From: Microtetraspora fusca
Lineage (GTDB): Bacteria > Actinomycetota > Actinomycetes > Streptosporangiales > Streptosporangiaceae
Reading direction: 5' to 3'
Assembly: GCF_001570365.1 (NCBI RefSeq)
Contig: NZ_BBYK01000081.1
Location: 1 to 55,295 of the forward strand
DNA length: 55,295 nt
This document shows positions 44,832 through 52,823 of this stretch, one piece after another. Both the position numbers and the translations under genes were made by a program. The notes under the pieces were generated by a model. That model saw only the letters and a program-made list of their open reading frames with translations. It was not told where the DNA came from and searched no databases. How positions within the stretch are numbered: position 1 is the stretch's first letter; each line of letters starts with the position of its first letter.

Positions 44832-45233
44832 CTAGTGTCCGGCCGGGCGGTCGCGCGCGTTGTTGATGCGCAGCGCCTCGGCGAGCTGGTCTTCCAAGAT
44901 GATGATCCGGCAGGCGGCTTCCACAGGAGTGCCCTGATCGACGAGTTCCCGCGCGCGCGCAGCCAGCCGCAGCTGGTAGCGGGAGTAGCGGCGATGGCCG
45001 CCGCTGGAGCGTTTCGGCTCGATCAGTTTCGCGGCACCCAGAGCCCGCAGGAACGCGGGGCTGACACCGAGCATCTCCGCGGCCGCGCCCATGCTGTAGG
45101 CGGGGTAGTCCTCATCGTCGAACCGATCCTCGAACCGGTCTTCAGCCCTGAATCCAGCCCTGGACCCGGCCGTGTCCGCAATCCTGCCGTGAGCGAGCGT
45201 TTCGCCCTCGGCAGCCGAGCGAGGTTGATCCAT
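44832..45233 (-). CDS. MerR-type helix-turn-helix regulator
   Basis: The 133-residue protein has a charged N-terminal region of about 40 residues, then a MerR-like DNA-binding domain: Y-S-M-G-A-A-A-E-M-L-G-V-S-P-A-F-L-R-A-L near residue 47, followed by G-G-H-R-R-Y-S-R-Y-Q-L. A helical segment and a short tail follow, with no ligand-binding domain. This short form occurs in actinobacterial genomes near csp genes. A GGAAAGGAATGT ribosome site precedes the ATG. It faces cspA and may regulate it, which is inference. Confidence 0.8.
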   Translation of the reverse strand: MDQPRSAAEGETLAHGRIADTAGSRAGFRAEDRFEDRFDDEDYPAYSMGAAAEMLGVSPAFLRALGAAKLIEPKRSSGGHRRYSRYQLRLAARARELVDQGTPVEAACRIIILEDQLAEALRINNARDRPAGH

Positions 45234-45663
45234 ACATTCCTTTCCATCACACGCACAGGGGGCCCCGGCACCTGTCGCGCCGGGGCCCCGAAGAGTTCAA
45301 CACCATCTACCGGCCATATCTGGCCGGCTCACTGTTTCCGCATCCGCCGTACTGAGCGGCGGTGATGCGGGGATCGCGGATGCGTGACCGTAGACCACCT
45401 TCCCATCCGTGGAATTCCGGTACCCGAGCGGCGAGACTCAGCCGGCAACGGGCGATCCCGATGGCGTCAAACACTCCCTTCATCTCTTTCTTCCGGACCA
45501 CTATCCGGCTTCACCTGCGGCAGCGCGTCCACGATCAGGGCCCCTAACCACTGCGCTGGCCCGTCACGTCCGACCTTCTGCCATCAACTTCCAACTTCAT
45601 CTTGCTCCGGGCAGTTCATCGTGGTGCTAGTACTTCCGCTGCCCGGCCGATCCGTTCCTTACG
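45234..45663. other. Non-coding stretch with a strong hairpin
   Basis: GGGGCCCCGGC (45259-45269) and GCCGGGGCCCC (45279-45289) form a perfect 11-bp stem just upstream of the MerR-like gene. The rest of these 430 bases has no gene I can support and lower GC than the core genome, in keeping with degraded mobile DNA. Confidence 0.45.
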
Positions 45664-46023
45664 ATGCGAGAAACACTAGCCCCAGCGGCCACAAATGTCT
45701 ACTGCGGCGAACATACATTTTCGGTGTCGAGCGCGGCAGCCTTCCGGCTCTACCTCGCCGGCGCCGGCGGGCCGCTGTCCTATGACGCCGCCCGCCACCG
45801 CTGGACCACCTACTGCGCGGCGGCCGGGCTGAACATCGACATGCACCAGCTGCGCCACGCCCACGCCACCGAACTGATCAACTCCGGCGTGTCCATCGAA
45901 GCCGTCCGCCGCCGTCTCGGCCACGCCTCCACCGAGACCACCCAGCTATACGCACTGCTGGACGACAAGGTCGCCGACGCCGAGATCCGCGCCGCCCGCC
46001 GCCGCGACCGGGTGACGCGCTGA
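45664..46023 (+). pseudogene. C-terminal fragment of a tyrosine recombinase
   Basis: From about 45730 the frame reads as the end of an actinobacterial phage-type integrase: W-T-T-Y-C-A-A-A-G-L-N-I-D, then H-Q-L-R-H-A-H-A-T-E-L-I with the second catalytic Arg and its H-x-x-R, then R-L-G-H-A-S-T-E-T-T-Q-L-Y-A-L with the conserved His and nucleophilic Tyr. The N-terminal core-binding domain and first catalytic Arg are missing, and the bases before 45730 look unrelated. It points opposite to the other integrase ORF of the element. Confidence 0.75.
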
Positions 46024-46278
46024 GCTCCACAAGAGCCGCCACACAATGGCGCCGCTGGGGCGACGGCGGAGGAGACGACAGGTCCGCGCAACTCATGGCG
46101 GAGCCCTGAACACGCGAGATGCCGCTAACCAGCCCTATTAGCCCTTTCCGGCGTACTTGGTCTGCCCCCAAATGGCCCCGAGGAGTACTGCTCCAGACGG
46201 GGTGACAACCAGAGCTGATCATTTGCCTACGGACGTGAGACAGATGCGATGACAAATGCTGCTCGTAGCCTTGCAATC

Positions 46279-46318
46279 ATGGAGAGCCCCTGTCCACGTG
46301 TGGCGTCGGGGCTCCCAT
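46279..46318 (-). terminator. Terminator of the excisionase-like gene
   Basis: ATGGAGAGCCCC (46279-46290) pairs, with one bulged base, with GGGGCTCCCAT (46308-46318). It lies 12 bases beyond the stop of the leftward gene. The 250 bases between the integrase fragment and this hairpin show no gene. Confidence 0.6.
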
Positions 46319-46329
46319 GACCTCAGGCT

Positions 46330-46566
46330 TCACGCGCTGGAACCGAAGGCGCTCCGTACGTTCTCTCTGTCGGCTCCGATCAGGACGAGCAACCCGATGG
46401 TCGGCACTCGATAGGTGTCACCGACCCTGATGACGCGGCAGGGAAACTCGTCGCGCTGGACGAGGCGATAGGCAGTGTTACGGCTCAGTCCGAGAGCTTG
46501 GGCAGCCGTGAGGAGCGGAACGACAGCGGGCAGTGCCTGGACCTCGGCCAGAGTCAACGGTTTCAT
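46330..46566 (-). CDS. Excisionase-like helix-turn-helix protein
   Basis: The 78-residue protein has a compact AlpA/excisionase-type winged-helix pattern: L-L-T-A-A-Q-A-L-G-L-S-R-N-T-A-Y-R-L-V-Q near residue 20, followed by F-P-C-R-V-I-R-V-G-D-T-Y-R-V-P. Such proteins bend DNA at att sites to favour excision or act as small repressors. Its ATG overlaps the stop of the chimeric integrase ORF (ATGA) and GAGGAGG lies just upstream, so it is coupled. An xis gene downstream of int-derived sequence is the reverse of the usual xis-int order. Confidence 0.8.
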   Translation of the reverse strand: MKPLTLAEVQALPAVVPLLTAAQALGLSRNTAYRLVQRDEFPCRVIRVGDTYRVPTIGLLVLIGADRENVRSAFGSSA

Positions 46567-47807
46567 TGAGCACCCTCCTCACGCCCCTCGGGAAGGTCAT
46601 CCAGCAGTTCGCATGCATGATCGGCCTGTTGGGAAGCAGCGGGGCTACCCACGGCGCCTATGCATGGCGTACCGACGGGCGCGGGCGTGATCAATCCCCG
46701 ATGGGCGAGATAGGTCTGGCAGTCGGCGCGGGTCCAGCCGATGGCGAGCAGCGGGAAGACGTTGCGGATGTAGGCCACCTCTGCAGCCCTGGCACGGCGG
46801 ACCTCGTCCACGCTGAGGCCGATCGCATGCTCGGCGTAGACACCGTCCGGGACGCGACGGGGGTGCGGGTAGCCCAGGAGCGACCGTATGACCGCCCCGA
46901 CGGGCCTGATCAAATACATGCAGGCGCATGGTCGCTGGGCCACACCCTGTTCCCCATCCGAGTGCAGGCCGGACGGCGCCACGGAGACAGGCAAGCGATC
47001 CGGATCGAGGGCGTCGGGGCGGGTGCCCGGGACGGAGACTCGGACGGTCGGGATGCCCGCCTCGACCGCGATCGTCTCCATACGGTCGAGATGCCGCATG
47101 ACTTCTTTCGATTCCCGCCCGGTGTGCGCGAAGATCGCCGCGTCGAAGCGCGGGATCACCCGGTCGGCGGCGAGCAGCAGGAGCGCGGTGGACCATCGCA
47201 GGCCGGTCTCGATGGAGGTCTCCACCAGGAGTTGAGCGTCGGCGTCGGGGAGCGCTCGGTATAGGAGGTCGAACTGCTCGGGCGTGATGATCGTGCGCGG
47301 CTTCCGGGGAACGGTGGGCGTCTTCACACCTCGGCACGGGTGGAGATAGGTCACCTGGTCGTTGAGCGCCGTAGTGAAGATCGCGCTCAACAGGACCTTG
47401 GCGTACTTGATGGTCGCCGGGCTGACGCCGTTCTTCTTCATGCTGGCGACCCACGCGCGCACGTGCTCGGGAAGGATGTCGATCATCCGCATAGCGCCGA
47501 ACTCGGGGATCAGGTGCCTGTGGATCGTGTACGTGTAGCTCTGCCGGGTGGTCGCCTCGATCTCGTGATTGGGCAGCCAGGTCTCGAGGACGTACCGCTC
47601 GAAGGTCTGCCGCCCGCGCCGCGGATCTCCTACCCGCCCCTGCGCGACCAGGGCCTCGGCATCGCGCCAAGCCTTGTCCGCCTCCTTCTTGCTGGAGAAC
47701 GTGCCGGCGGACTTCTCCGCGCCCTTGAGGTCCCAGTAGTAGGCCGTGTATCGGGGCTTGCCGTCCCCGCCGGTCCGCTTCCGCGAGTACCCCACTCCGT
47801 CGATCAC
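46563..47807 (-). CDS. Chimeric ORF: N-terminal half of a tyrosine integrase joined to a PAPS-reductase-like segment
   Basis: Residues 1-205 are a normal actinobacterial integrase: an AP2-like arm-binding domain (Y-T-A-Y-Y-W-D-L-K-G), a SAM-like core-binding domain (H-L-I-P-E-F-G-A-M-R-M) and the start of the catalytic domain up to E-T-G-L-R-W with the first catalytic Arg. From S206 (near base 47192) it reads S-T-A-L-L-L-L-A-A, D-A-A-I-F-A-H-T-G, L-G-Y-P-H-P-R-R-V-P-D-G-V-Y and Y-I-R-N-V-F-P-L-L, the pattern of PAPS-reductase/DndC-like proteins found on mobile elements. That part lacks the start of its PP-loop and ends abnormally after T-P-C-I-G. The remaining integrase residues (Arg, His, Tyr) are absent, so recombinase activity is not expected. 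Confidence 0.8.
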   Translation of the reverse strand: MIDGVGYSRKRTGGDGKPRYTAYYWDLKGAEKSAGTFSSKKEADKAWRDAEALVAQGRVGDPRRGRQTFERYVLETWLPNHEIEATTRQSYTYTIHRHLIPEFGAMRMIDILPEHVRAWVASMKKNGVSPATIKYAKVLLSAIFTTALNDQVTYLHPCRGVKTPTVPRKPRTIITPEQFDLLYRALPDADAQLLVETSIETGLRWSTALLLLAADRVIPRFDAAIFAHTGRESKEVMRHLDRMETIAVEAGIPTVRVSVPGTRPDALDPDRLPVSVAPSGLHSDGEQGVAQRPCACMYLIRPVGAVIRSLLGYPHPRRVPDGVYAEHAIGLSVDEVRRARAAEVAYIRNVFPLLAIGWTRADCQTYLAHRGLITPAPVGTPCIGAVGSPAASQQADHACELLDDLPEGREEGAQ

Positions 47808-47818
47808 CTCCTTGATCG

Positions 47819-47839
47819 TTTGACCGTCGTTTGACCGTG
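47819..47839 (+). repeat. Arm-type repeats at the right end of element A
   Basis: TTTGACCGTC (47819-47828) and TTTGACCGTG (47830-47839) repeat with the same 11-base period as the left-end array. They lie 12-32 bases upstream of the chimeric integrase start. Confidence 0.75.
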
Positions 47840-47961
47840 GGGCCCGCCGTCACGGATGGGCCCCCTCGGTCACTGCTGGGTATCTAAAAATGCCTATCTA
47901 CCTGGGATTATACGAACCTTCGATCACTCGACCAGGGGCTGCTATGAACGCGTCATACCCG

Positions 47962-48006
47962 TTCGGGACGAAGAGGCCGTGGGTTCAAATCCCGCCACCC
48001 CGACCC
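47962..48006 (+). repeat. att copy 2
   Basis: Exact 45-base copy of the tRNA-Pro 3' part. The 5' half of the tRNA is absent, so this is not a functional tRNA gene. It separates element A from segment B. Confidence 0.93.
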
Positions 48007-48022
48007 AGAAGTACCAGCTGAG

Positions 48023-48052
48023 AGGCCGGTTCCGATCTTCGGAGCCGGCCTT
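48023..48052 (+). terminator. Hairpin after att copy 2
   Basis: AGGCCGGTTCCGA (48023-48035) pairs with TCGGAGCCGGCCTT (48039-48052) with one wobble, followed by CTGCGTTT. It resembles a native tRNA terminator and differs from the hairpins at copies 1 and 3. Confidence 0.7.
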
Positions 48053-48220
48053 CTGCGTTTGCTGAGTGACTATGCCCCGCACGACAGCAGCCAGCCGCTA
48101 TATAGGAGAGGCCCCTGCCCCGGCACGCCGATGACCGCCTCCTGCCCCAGGCCCAGGCCCACCGTGCAGGATGCGCCCCGGCACGCTCGATCTGCCGCCT
48201 GGCAGATCGGGTGGCTTGCC

Positions 48221-48772
48221 CTATTTCCAGATGGCCTGACGGAGGATGGACGACAGGCCCGGCGTCTTCCAGTGGTCGACGACGATGACCTTCTTGGACT
48301 TCATGTACCAGACCCGCTGGGTGTAGGAGAGTTCGGTGCCGCACGACACCGTGAACTGGTTGTAGCGCGCAGGCTTCCCGCCGAAGGACACGTTTCGGCT
48401 GCGGACCAGCTTGGCCCCGCTCTCCGTGTGCTTCTTGTCGGGCACGCACTCCATCACCCCACTGCTGGGGTGGTAGAGCTGGCCGACCTGGTACGGGCCG
48501 CCCTCGTGGCCGTAGTTCACCTGGTCAGGGCCGCCGAGGAGGAAACTCTTGCACTCGGTGGCCTGTTTGGAGCAGGCGCCGGTGATGACGCGCAGGCCGG
48601 AGCCCTCGGCCTTGGTCCGCCAGGTGCTCGGAACCTGGATGGAGAAGCCCTGGAAGGACACCGTCTTGGCCGAGGCCTGAGCGGGGGCGCCGGTCGTTAT
48701 CAGAGACGCGCTGAGCGCGATAGCCATGATCACGGTCGGTGATCTTATGGGTCGCTTGCACGACGGCGTCAA
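48221..48772 (-). CDS. Secreted protein of unknown function
   Basis: The 183-residue product has a signal peptide (basic C-K-R-P-I-R, hydrophobic I-M-A-I-A-L-S-A-S-L, A-Q-A-S-A cleavage region). A mature domain of about 148 residues follows, with V-S-F-Q-G-F-S-I-Q-V-P-S-T-W near its start and four Cys in two pairs (C-S-K-Q-A-T-E-C; later M-E-C-V and V-S-C-G). The S-I-Q-V-P-x-T-W pattern recalls small lipoprotein-like domains of actinomycetes, but I cannot name it. The TTG at 48772 keeps the basic n-region. It is divergent from the kinase gene. Confidence 0.65.
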   Translation of the reverse strand: MTPSCKRPIRSPTVIMAIALSASLITTGAPAQASAKTVSFQGFSIQVPSTWRTKAEGSGLRVITGACSKQATECKSFLLGGPDQVNYGHEGGPYQVGQLYHPSSGVMECVPDKKHTESGAKLVRSRNVSFGGKPARYNQFTVSCGTELSYTQRVWYMKSKKVIVVDHWKTPGLSSILRQAIWK

Positions 48773-48845
48773 TGACTTTCGAGTGTGTAGAAAACTACAG
48801 CTTTTCGACAGAACCTATCCGGCAGTTGAAGCATCTAAAGCTCCC

Positions 48846-51800
48846 GTGGAAGCTCTGATTCCGGGGGACCCGCAGCGCTTGGGCGAGTACTGGCTGGCCG
48901 GTCGCTTAGGCGCCGGCGGGCAGGGTGTGGTCTACGAGGCGTACGCCGAGAACGGCACCCGGGTGGCCATCAAGGTCCTGCACGGCGACCAGGCGGCGCA
49001 ACTGGCCAAGGAGGCGGCGGCAGCTCAGCGGGTCTCCTCGTTCTGTACTGCCCGGGTCATCGAGGCCGAGCTGGACGGACCGCGACCGTACCTGGTCAGC
49101 GAGTACGTCCCGGGCCCCAGTCTGCGCAAGGCGGTCGCCGAGGGCCGCCGCTTCCACGACGGGGACCTGCACCGGCTCGCGACCGCGGTGGCCACGGCGC
49201 TGACGGCGATCCACGGGGCCGGCGTCGTCCACCGCGACCTCAAACCGGACAACGTGCTACTCGGGCCCGACGGTCCGCGGGTCATCGACTTCGGCATCGC
49301 CAGGACGGCCGAGATGTCGCTGACCGCGACCGGGCTGGTCACCGGCACGCCTACCTACATGGCGCCCGAGGTGTTCTCCGGTCAGCGGGCGGGCCAGCCC
49401 GCCGACGTCTTCGCCTGGGGTGGGATCACGTTCTACGCGGCCACCGGCGCCGACCCGTTCGAGGCGGAGAGCCTGGGCGGGGTGATGCACCGCGTGCTGT
49501 CGTCGAACCCCGACCTGAGCGCGCTGCCCGAGCTGATGCGCCCGCTGGTGAGCGCGGCGCTCATGAAGGATCCACGCGAGCGCCCAAGTGCCAGGCAATT
49601 GCTGCTCGCCCTGGTCAGCGGCGACAGCCGACTCGACACCGCGCGGCTGCTGGCCCAGGGCGGCCGCACCGCGGCCCAGATGGCCGGGCCGGGCGACGAC
49701 CCGGCGCTCGGCACGCTCGCCGAGGAGTCATACGCGCTGCTCGGCCCGGCCGAGCGCGAGCTGGTCCCCGAGGTGTTGCTGCGGCTGGTCACAGTGGGTG
49801 AGCGCGACGAATTGGCGGTCCGGCACGCGGGCATGGCCGAGCTCGTGGAGGGTCGGCCCGCACCCGAGGTCGCGGCCATCACGCGGATCATGGAGGTGTT
49901 CGGCTACCTGCTTGGCCGGGACCAGCAGGAGGTCTGGCTGGCCCATCCCGCCCTGCCGCACGCATGGCCGCGGCTGCGCCGCTGGATCGAGGCAAACCGC
50001 GACGGTCTGGCAGCGCACCGCCAGATCCGCAACGCCGCGCAGCAGTGGGAAGAGGCGGGACGCAAGGACGGAGATCTCCTCCAGAGCACCAGCCTGGACG
50101 GCGCCCTGCAGTGGGCGGCCACCTACCGCAGGAACATCACGCTCTCGCCCGTCGAGCGCGACTTCCTGGAGTCCTCGGTGCGCGTGACCAGGCGTCGTGC
50201 CAGGCGGGCCAGGCTGGTCACGCTGAGCCTGGCGGGACTTCTGGTCATTGCGCTGACGGGCGGCGGGCTGGCGGTGTGGCAGGGCAAGGAGGCCGACGCC
50301 AAGGCCGAGGAACTGGCGACGGCGTTACGCAGGTCGGAGTCGATCCGCCTCGCCGCACTGGCGGACGCGACCAGGCGCACGGACCCGCGTCTCGGCCTGC
50401 TGCTGAGTGTGGCAGCCTGGCGGCTCGCGGGCACGACACAGGCCAGAACGGCGCTGAACGGCGCGCTCGCCCAGCGCGAGCAGGCGATGTTCCGCGACAG
50501 CGGTGGCGGGGCGGGTGCACTGACCTACTTCGCCGCCGACGGGCGCACGCTGGTCAGCTTGCGCGGCGGCCTGGCGCGCCTGCTGGACGTTCGCTCGGGC
50601 CGGCAGGTCGCGGCGGTCACAGGGCTCGACCTTGGCGGCGGGCCGGTCACGGACCTTGCGTTGACGCCCTCTGGCCGCACGCTCCTTGTGGCGAACGACG
50701 AGCGGGCCGGGGCGTGGGACGTCCGCACCGGTGAGGCTGTCGGCACCTGGCCGACTCCCCGGGTGTCGGACCGGATCACCAGGTGGGCCGAGGCCGTCGC
50801 CCGGAACGAGGGCACGCGGGTGAGCGTCCGCGCCGGCCACCAATGGGAGGTGGTCCCCGCGGAGCTGTCGTCCCGCACGGGTGTCGTCAGTCCCGACGGC
50901 AGGTGGAGAGCGTCGCACGTCCGAGGCAGGCTGGTACTGGCCGACCTCAGGAAGGGCTCGGCGCAGGGGCCCGGAGAAGGGATCGACGACAACGGCGACG
51001 CGGTCTTCAGCCGGAACGGGAGGCTGCTGGCGACGGTGTCGCGGGCGAGCATCCGGTTCTGGCGGCTGCCAGGTCTCCAGCCACTTACCAAGGCCCAGGT
51101 CCGCGGCGACGGGGACGCCGCCGTCCGGCCGATCGGTGCCTTCGACGGCTCGACGTTCCGCTATCTCATGGGTGACCAGGTCTTCTCACTCGACGTCGCC
51201 GACCTGACGGCCGAGGCGGGGCGGGAACCGGTGAGTCGGGCCGTGCTCAGCGGGGACGGGCGATATCTGGTCGTCTCGAACGCCGATGACGCGATCACCG
51301 TCCGCTCGCTTGCCACCGGGAAGGACCTGCCTACCATGCCGGGCCCCGTCGCCTTCGCCTTCAGCCCGGACAGCAGGATGGCCGTGGTACACGAGGGCCG
51401 GACCAAAGTCCTGGACCCGGCCACGGGGAAGGTCCTGGCGGACTTCGCGGCGGGCGAGCAGAGCTGGGAGGTCGCCTTCAGCCCGGACGGGCGGCGCCTC
51501 GCGCTCCTGCTGCCGGCCGGGGTCGGGCACGCGGTGGAGCTCTGGGATTGGGCCGCGCGCCGCAGGCTGTGGCGCACGCCCACGGCGGAGCCCAAGGCGC
51601 TCGCGTTCTCCCCGGACGGTCGGCGGCTGGCCGTCGTGGGCCGGGACCAGCGCCTGCTCGACACCGCTTCCGGCGTGCCTATCGGCGAGCCGTTCGGCGA
51701 GATCGGCGCCGGCGAATCAGGCAGGCAGGCGTGGTTCACCCGTTCAGGGACGATCCTGATCGTGCACGACTCGCGTGGACGCATCACCCGCTGGGACACC

Positions 51801-52184
51801 GCCACCCGCCGGAGCGTCGGCCTGCCGGTGCGCGGCGTCTTCGGCACGGGCGCAGCCTACTCTCCCGCAGAAGACCTCATCGCGTTCCCGCAGAGCCAGG
51901 GCCGGGTGCTGCTGTTCGACCCGCTCTCGGGCAGCAGCCTCGGCCGCTCCGCCGATACCGGCGGCGGGCTGGACCCCGCGACCGGCCAGGTATGGTCTGC
52001 GGCCTTCTCCCCGGACGGTTCACGCGTACTGACCGTCGACGGCCACGCCACGGTCAGGAGCTTCCCCGGCGCGCCGGAGACCGCCGCCCAGGCCGCCTGC
52101 ACGCGTGCCGGGCGGTCGCTGACGCGGCAGGAGTGGGCGGAGCACGTTCCCGCGCTGCCTTATCTGGAGGTCTGCCCGCGCTGA
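48846..52184 (+). CDS. Ser/Thr protein kinase with membrane helix and C-terminal WD40-type propeller
   Basis: The 1112-residue protein has an intact Hanks-type kinase domain: G-loop L-G-A-G-G-Q-G-V-V (about residue 22), catalytic Lys43 in V-A-I-K, H-R-D-L-K-P-D-N (H129), D-F-G (148) and A-P-E. A helical region like those between kinase/STAND and propeller modules follows, then one membrane helix near residues 457-478 and a WD40/TolB-like region to the end with repeated F-S-P-D-(G/S)-R and T-P-S-G-R-T motifs. The propeller would lie outside the cell, so a sensor kinase is likely. GTG at 48846 is chosen because the kinase fold begins about 12 residues later; the ribosome site is weak. Confidence 0.88.
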   Translation: MEALIPGDPQRLGEYWLAGRLGAGGQGVVYEAYAENGTRVAIKVLHGDQAAQLAKEAAAAQRVSSFCTARVIEAELDGPRPYLVSEYVPGPSLRKAVAEGRRFHDGDLHRLATAVATALTAIHGAGVVHRDLKPDNVLLGPDGPRVIDFGIARTAEMSLTATGLVTGTPTYMAPEVFSGQRAGQPADVFAWGGITFYAATGADPFEAESLGGVMHRVLSSNPDLSALPELMRPLVSAALMKDPRERPSARQLLLALVSGDSRLDTARLLAQGGRTAAQMAGPGDDPALGTLAEESYALLGPAERELVPEVLLRLVTVGERDELAVRHAGMAELVEGRPAPEVAAITRIMEVFGYLLGRDQQEVWLAHPALPHAWPRLRRWIEANRDGLAAHRQIRNAAQQWEEAGRKDGDLLQSTSLDGALQWAATYRRNITLSPVERDFLESSVRVTRRRARRARLVTLSLAGLLVIALTGGGLAVWQGKEADAKAEELATALRRSESIRLAALADATRRTDPRLGLLLSVAAWRLAGTTQARTALNGALAQREQAMFRDSGGGAGALTYFAADGRTLVSLRGGLARLLDVRSGRQVAAVTGLDLGGGPVTDLALTPSGRTLLVANDERAGAWDVRTGEAVGTWPTPRVSDRITRWAEAVARNEGTRVSVRAGHQWEVVPAELSSRTGVVSPDGRWRASHVRGRLVLADLRKGSAQGPGEGIDDNGDAVFSRNGRLLATVSRASIRFWRLPGLQPLTKAQVRGDGDAAVRPIGAFDGSTFRYLMGDQVFSLDVADLTAEAGREPVSRAVLSGDGRYLVVSNADDAITVRSLATGKDLPTMPGPVAFAFSPDSRMAVVHEGRTKVLDPATGKVLADFAAGEQSWEVAFSPDGRRLALLLPAGVGHAVELWDWAARRRLWRTPTAEPKALAFSPDGRRLAVVGRDQRLLDTASGVPIGEPFGEIGAGESGRQAWFTRSGTILIVHDSRGRITRWDTATRRSVGLPVRGVFGTGAAYSPAEDLIAFPQSQGRVLLFDPLSGSSLGRSADTGGGLDPATGQVWSAAFSPDGSRVLTVDGHATVRSFPGAPETAAQAACTRAGRSLTRQEWAEHVPALPYLEVCPR

Positions 52185-52209
52185 AGCGTCCACGGGTCCG
52201 CGGTTCGGC

Positions 52210-52625
52210 ATGAGTCCCGACGAGGTCGTAGCTGCGCTGGACGGCGCCCAAGCAACGATCTCCGCCGGTTGTGAAGAACAGTTCACCAAGGTAGGCGTGA
52301 CGACCTACTACACCGATTCCGCGCATCTGGCCTGCGTCGCGGTAGATGCGCTCAACGGTCCGCAAGTCACGCTGGACGGCATGGTGCGTGCTGGGTCGGA
52401 CGGGTGCCGTCCGAGACGGAGCAGCGGGTCTGGGATCACACGAAGGCGTACGGACTGGACCTGCGCTACACACACGAAGGAAACGCTCTATCGGTGCACC
52501 TGGGGCTCATGATGCGCGTGCAGCGGGCAGGGGACGCCGTCCTCAGCCGACCACTCTTCCTCATCCGTGAGTGGGCGATGGAAGTCTGGCACCATATACC
52601 CGCTTCCGAGTGGTCGAGGTTTTGA
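52210..52625 (+). pseudogene. Frameshifted small gene downstream of the kinase
   Basis: From the ATG at 52210 the frame reads protein-like (S-P-D-E-V-V-A-A-L-D-G-A, then D-A-L-N-G-P-Q-V-T-L-D-G) to about 52390. The next frame continues smoothly from about 52400 (P-S-E-T-E-Q-R-V-W-D-H-T-K, R-V-Q-R-A-G-D-A-V-L) to the stop at 52625. A single-base indel between 52385 and 52405 would join them into a protein of about 138 residues. It is 25 bases from the kinase stop, so it may once have formed one transcript with it. Function unknown. Confidence 0.6.
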
Positions 52626-52724
52626 TGCCACCGTCTTGAGCGTCCGCCCGCATGCAGGCCCGTGGCCACCCGCACGGCGTTCCAGTCAGCAATGCAGCGG
52701 CGATCACTTGAGCACGGCGGACCG

Positions 52725-52746
52725 ACTGGGTGACGAACTGGGTGAC
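52725..52746 (+). repeat. Direct repeats near the right end of segment B
   Basis: ACTGGGTGAC at 52725-52734 and 52737-52746 repeats with a 12-base period, about 100 bases before att copy 3. This resembles integrase arm sites of a different specificity from those of element A. Confidence 0.5.
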
Positions 52747-52823
52747 AACGGCCATGGACAAGGCCGGATGACGGTGGATCACTGTGGACCGTATCCGCAG
52801 GCCAGAGTCCAAATGGCCGGAGG

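Larger units (their letters stand above)
43226..47961. mobile_element. Element A: degraded integrative element at tRNA-Pro
   Basis: Bounded by att copies 1 and 2. It contains a left-end hairpin and arm-type repeats, a gene fragment, cspA, a MerR-like regulator, an inverted integrase fragment, an excisionase-like gene, and an integrase-PAPS-reductase chimera next to right-end arm-type repeats. No replication or transfer gene is visible. It is probably no longer self-mobile because no intact integrase remains. Confidence 0.75.

Noticed and set aside
47962-48006. A second and third tRNA-Pro gene
   Set aside because: Only the 3' part from the anticodon loop is present at 47962 and 52845; the 5' acceptor and D arm are missing, so these are att copies.
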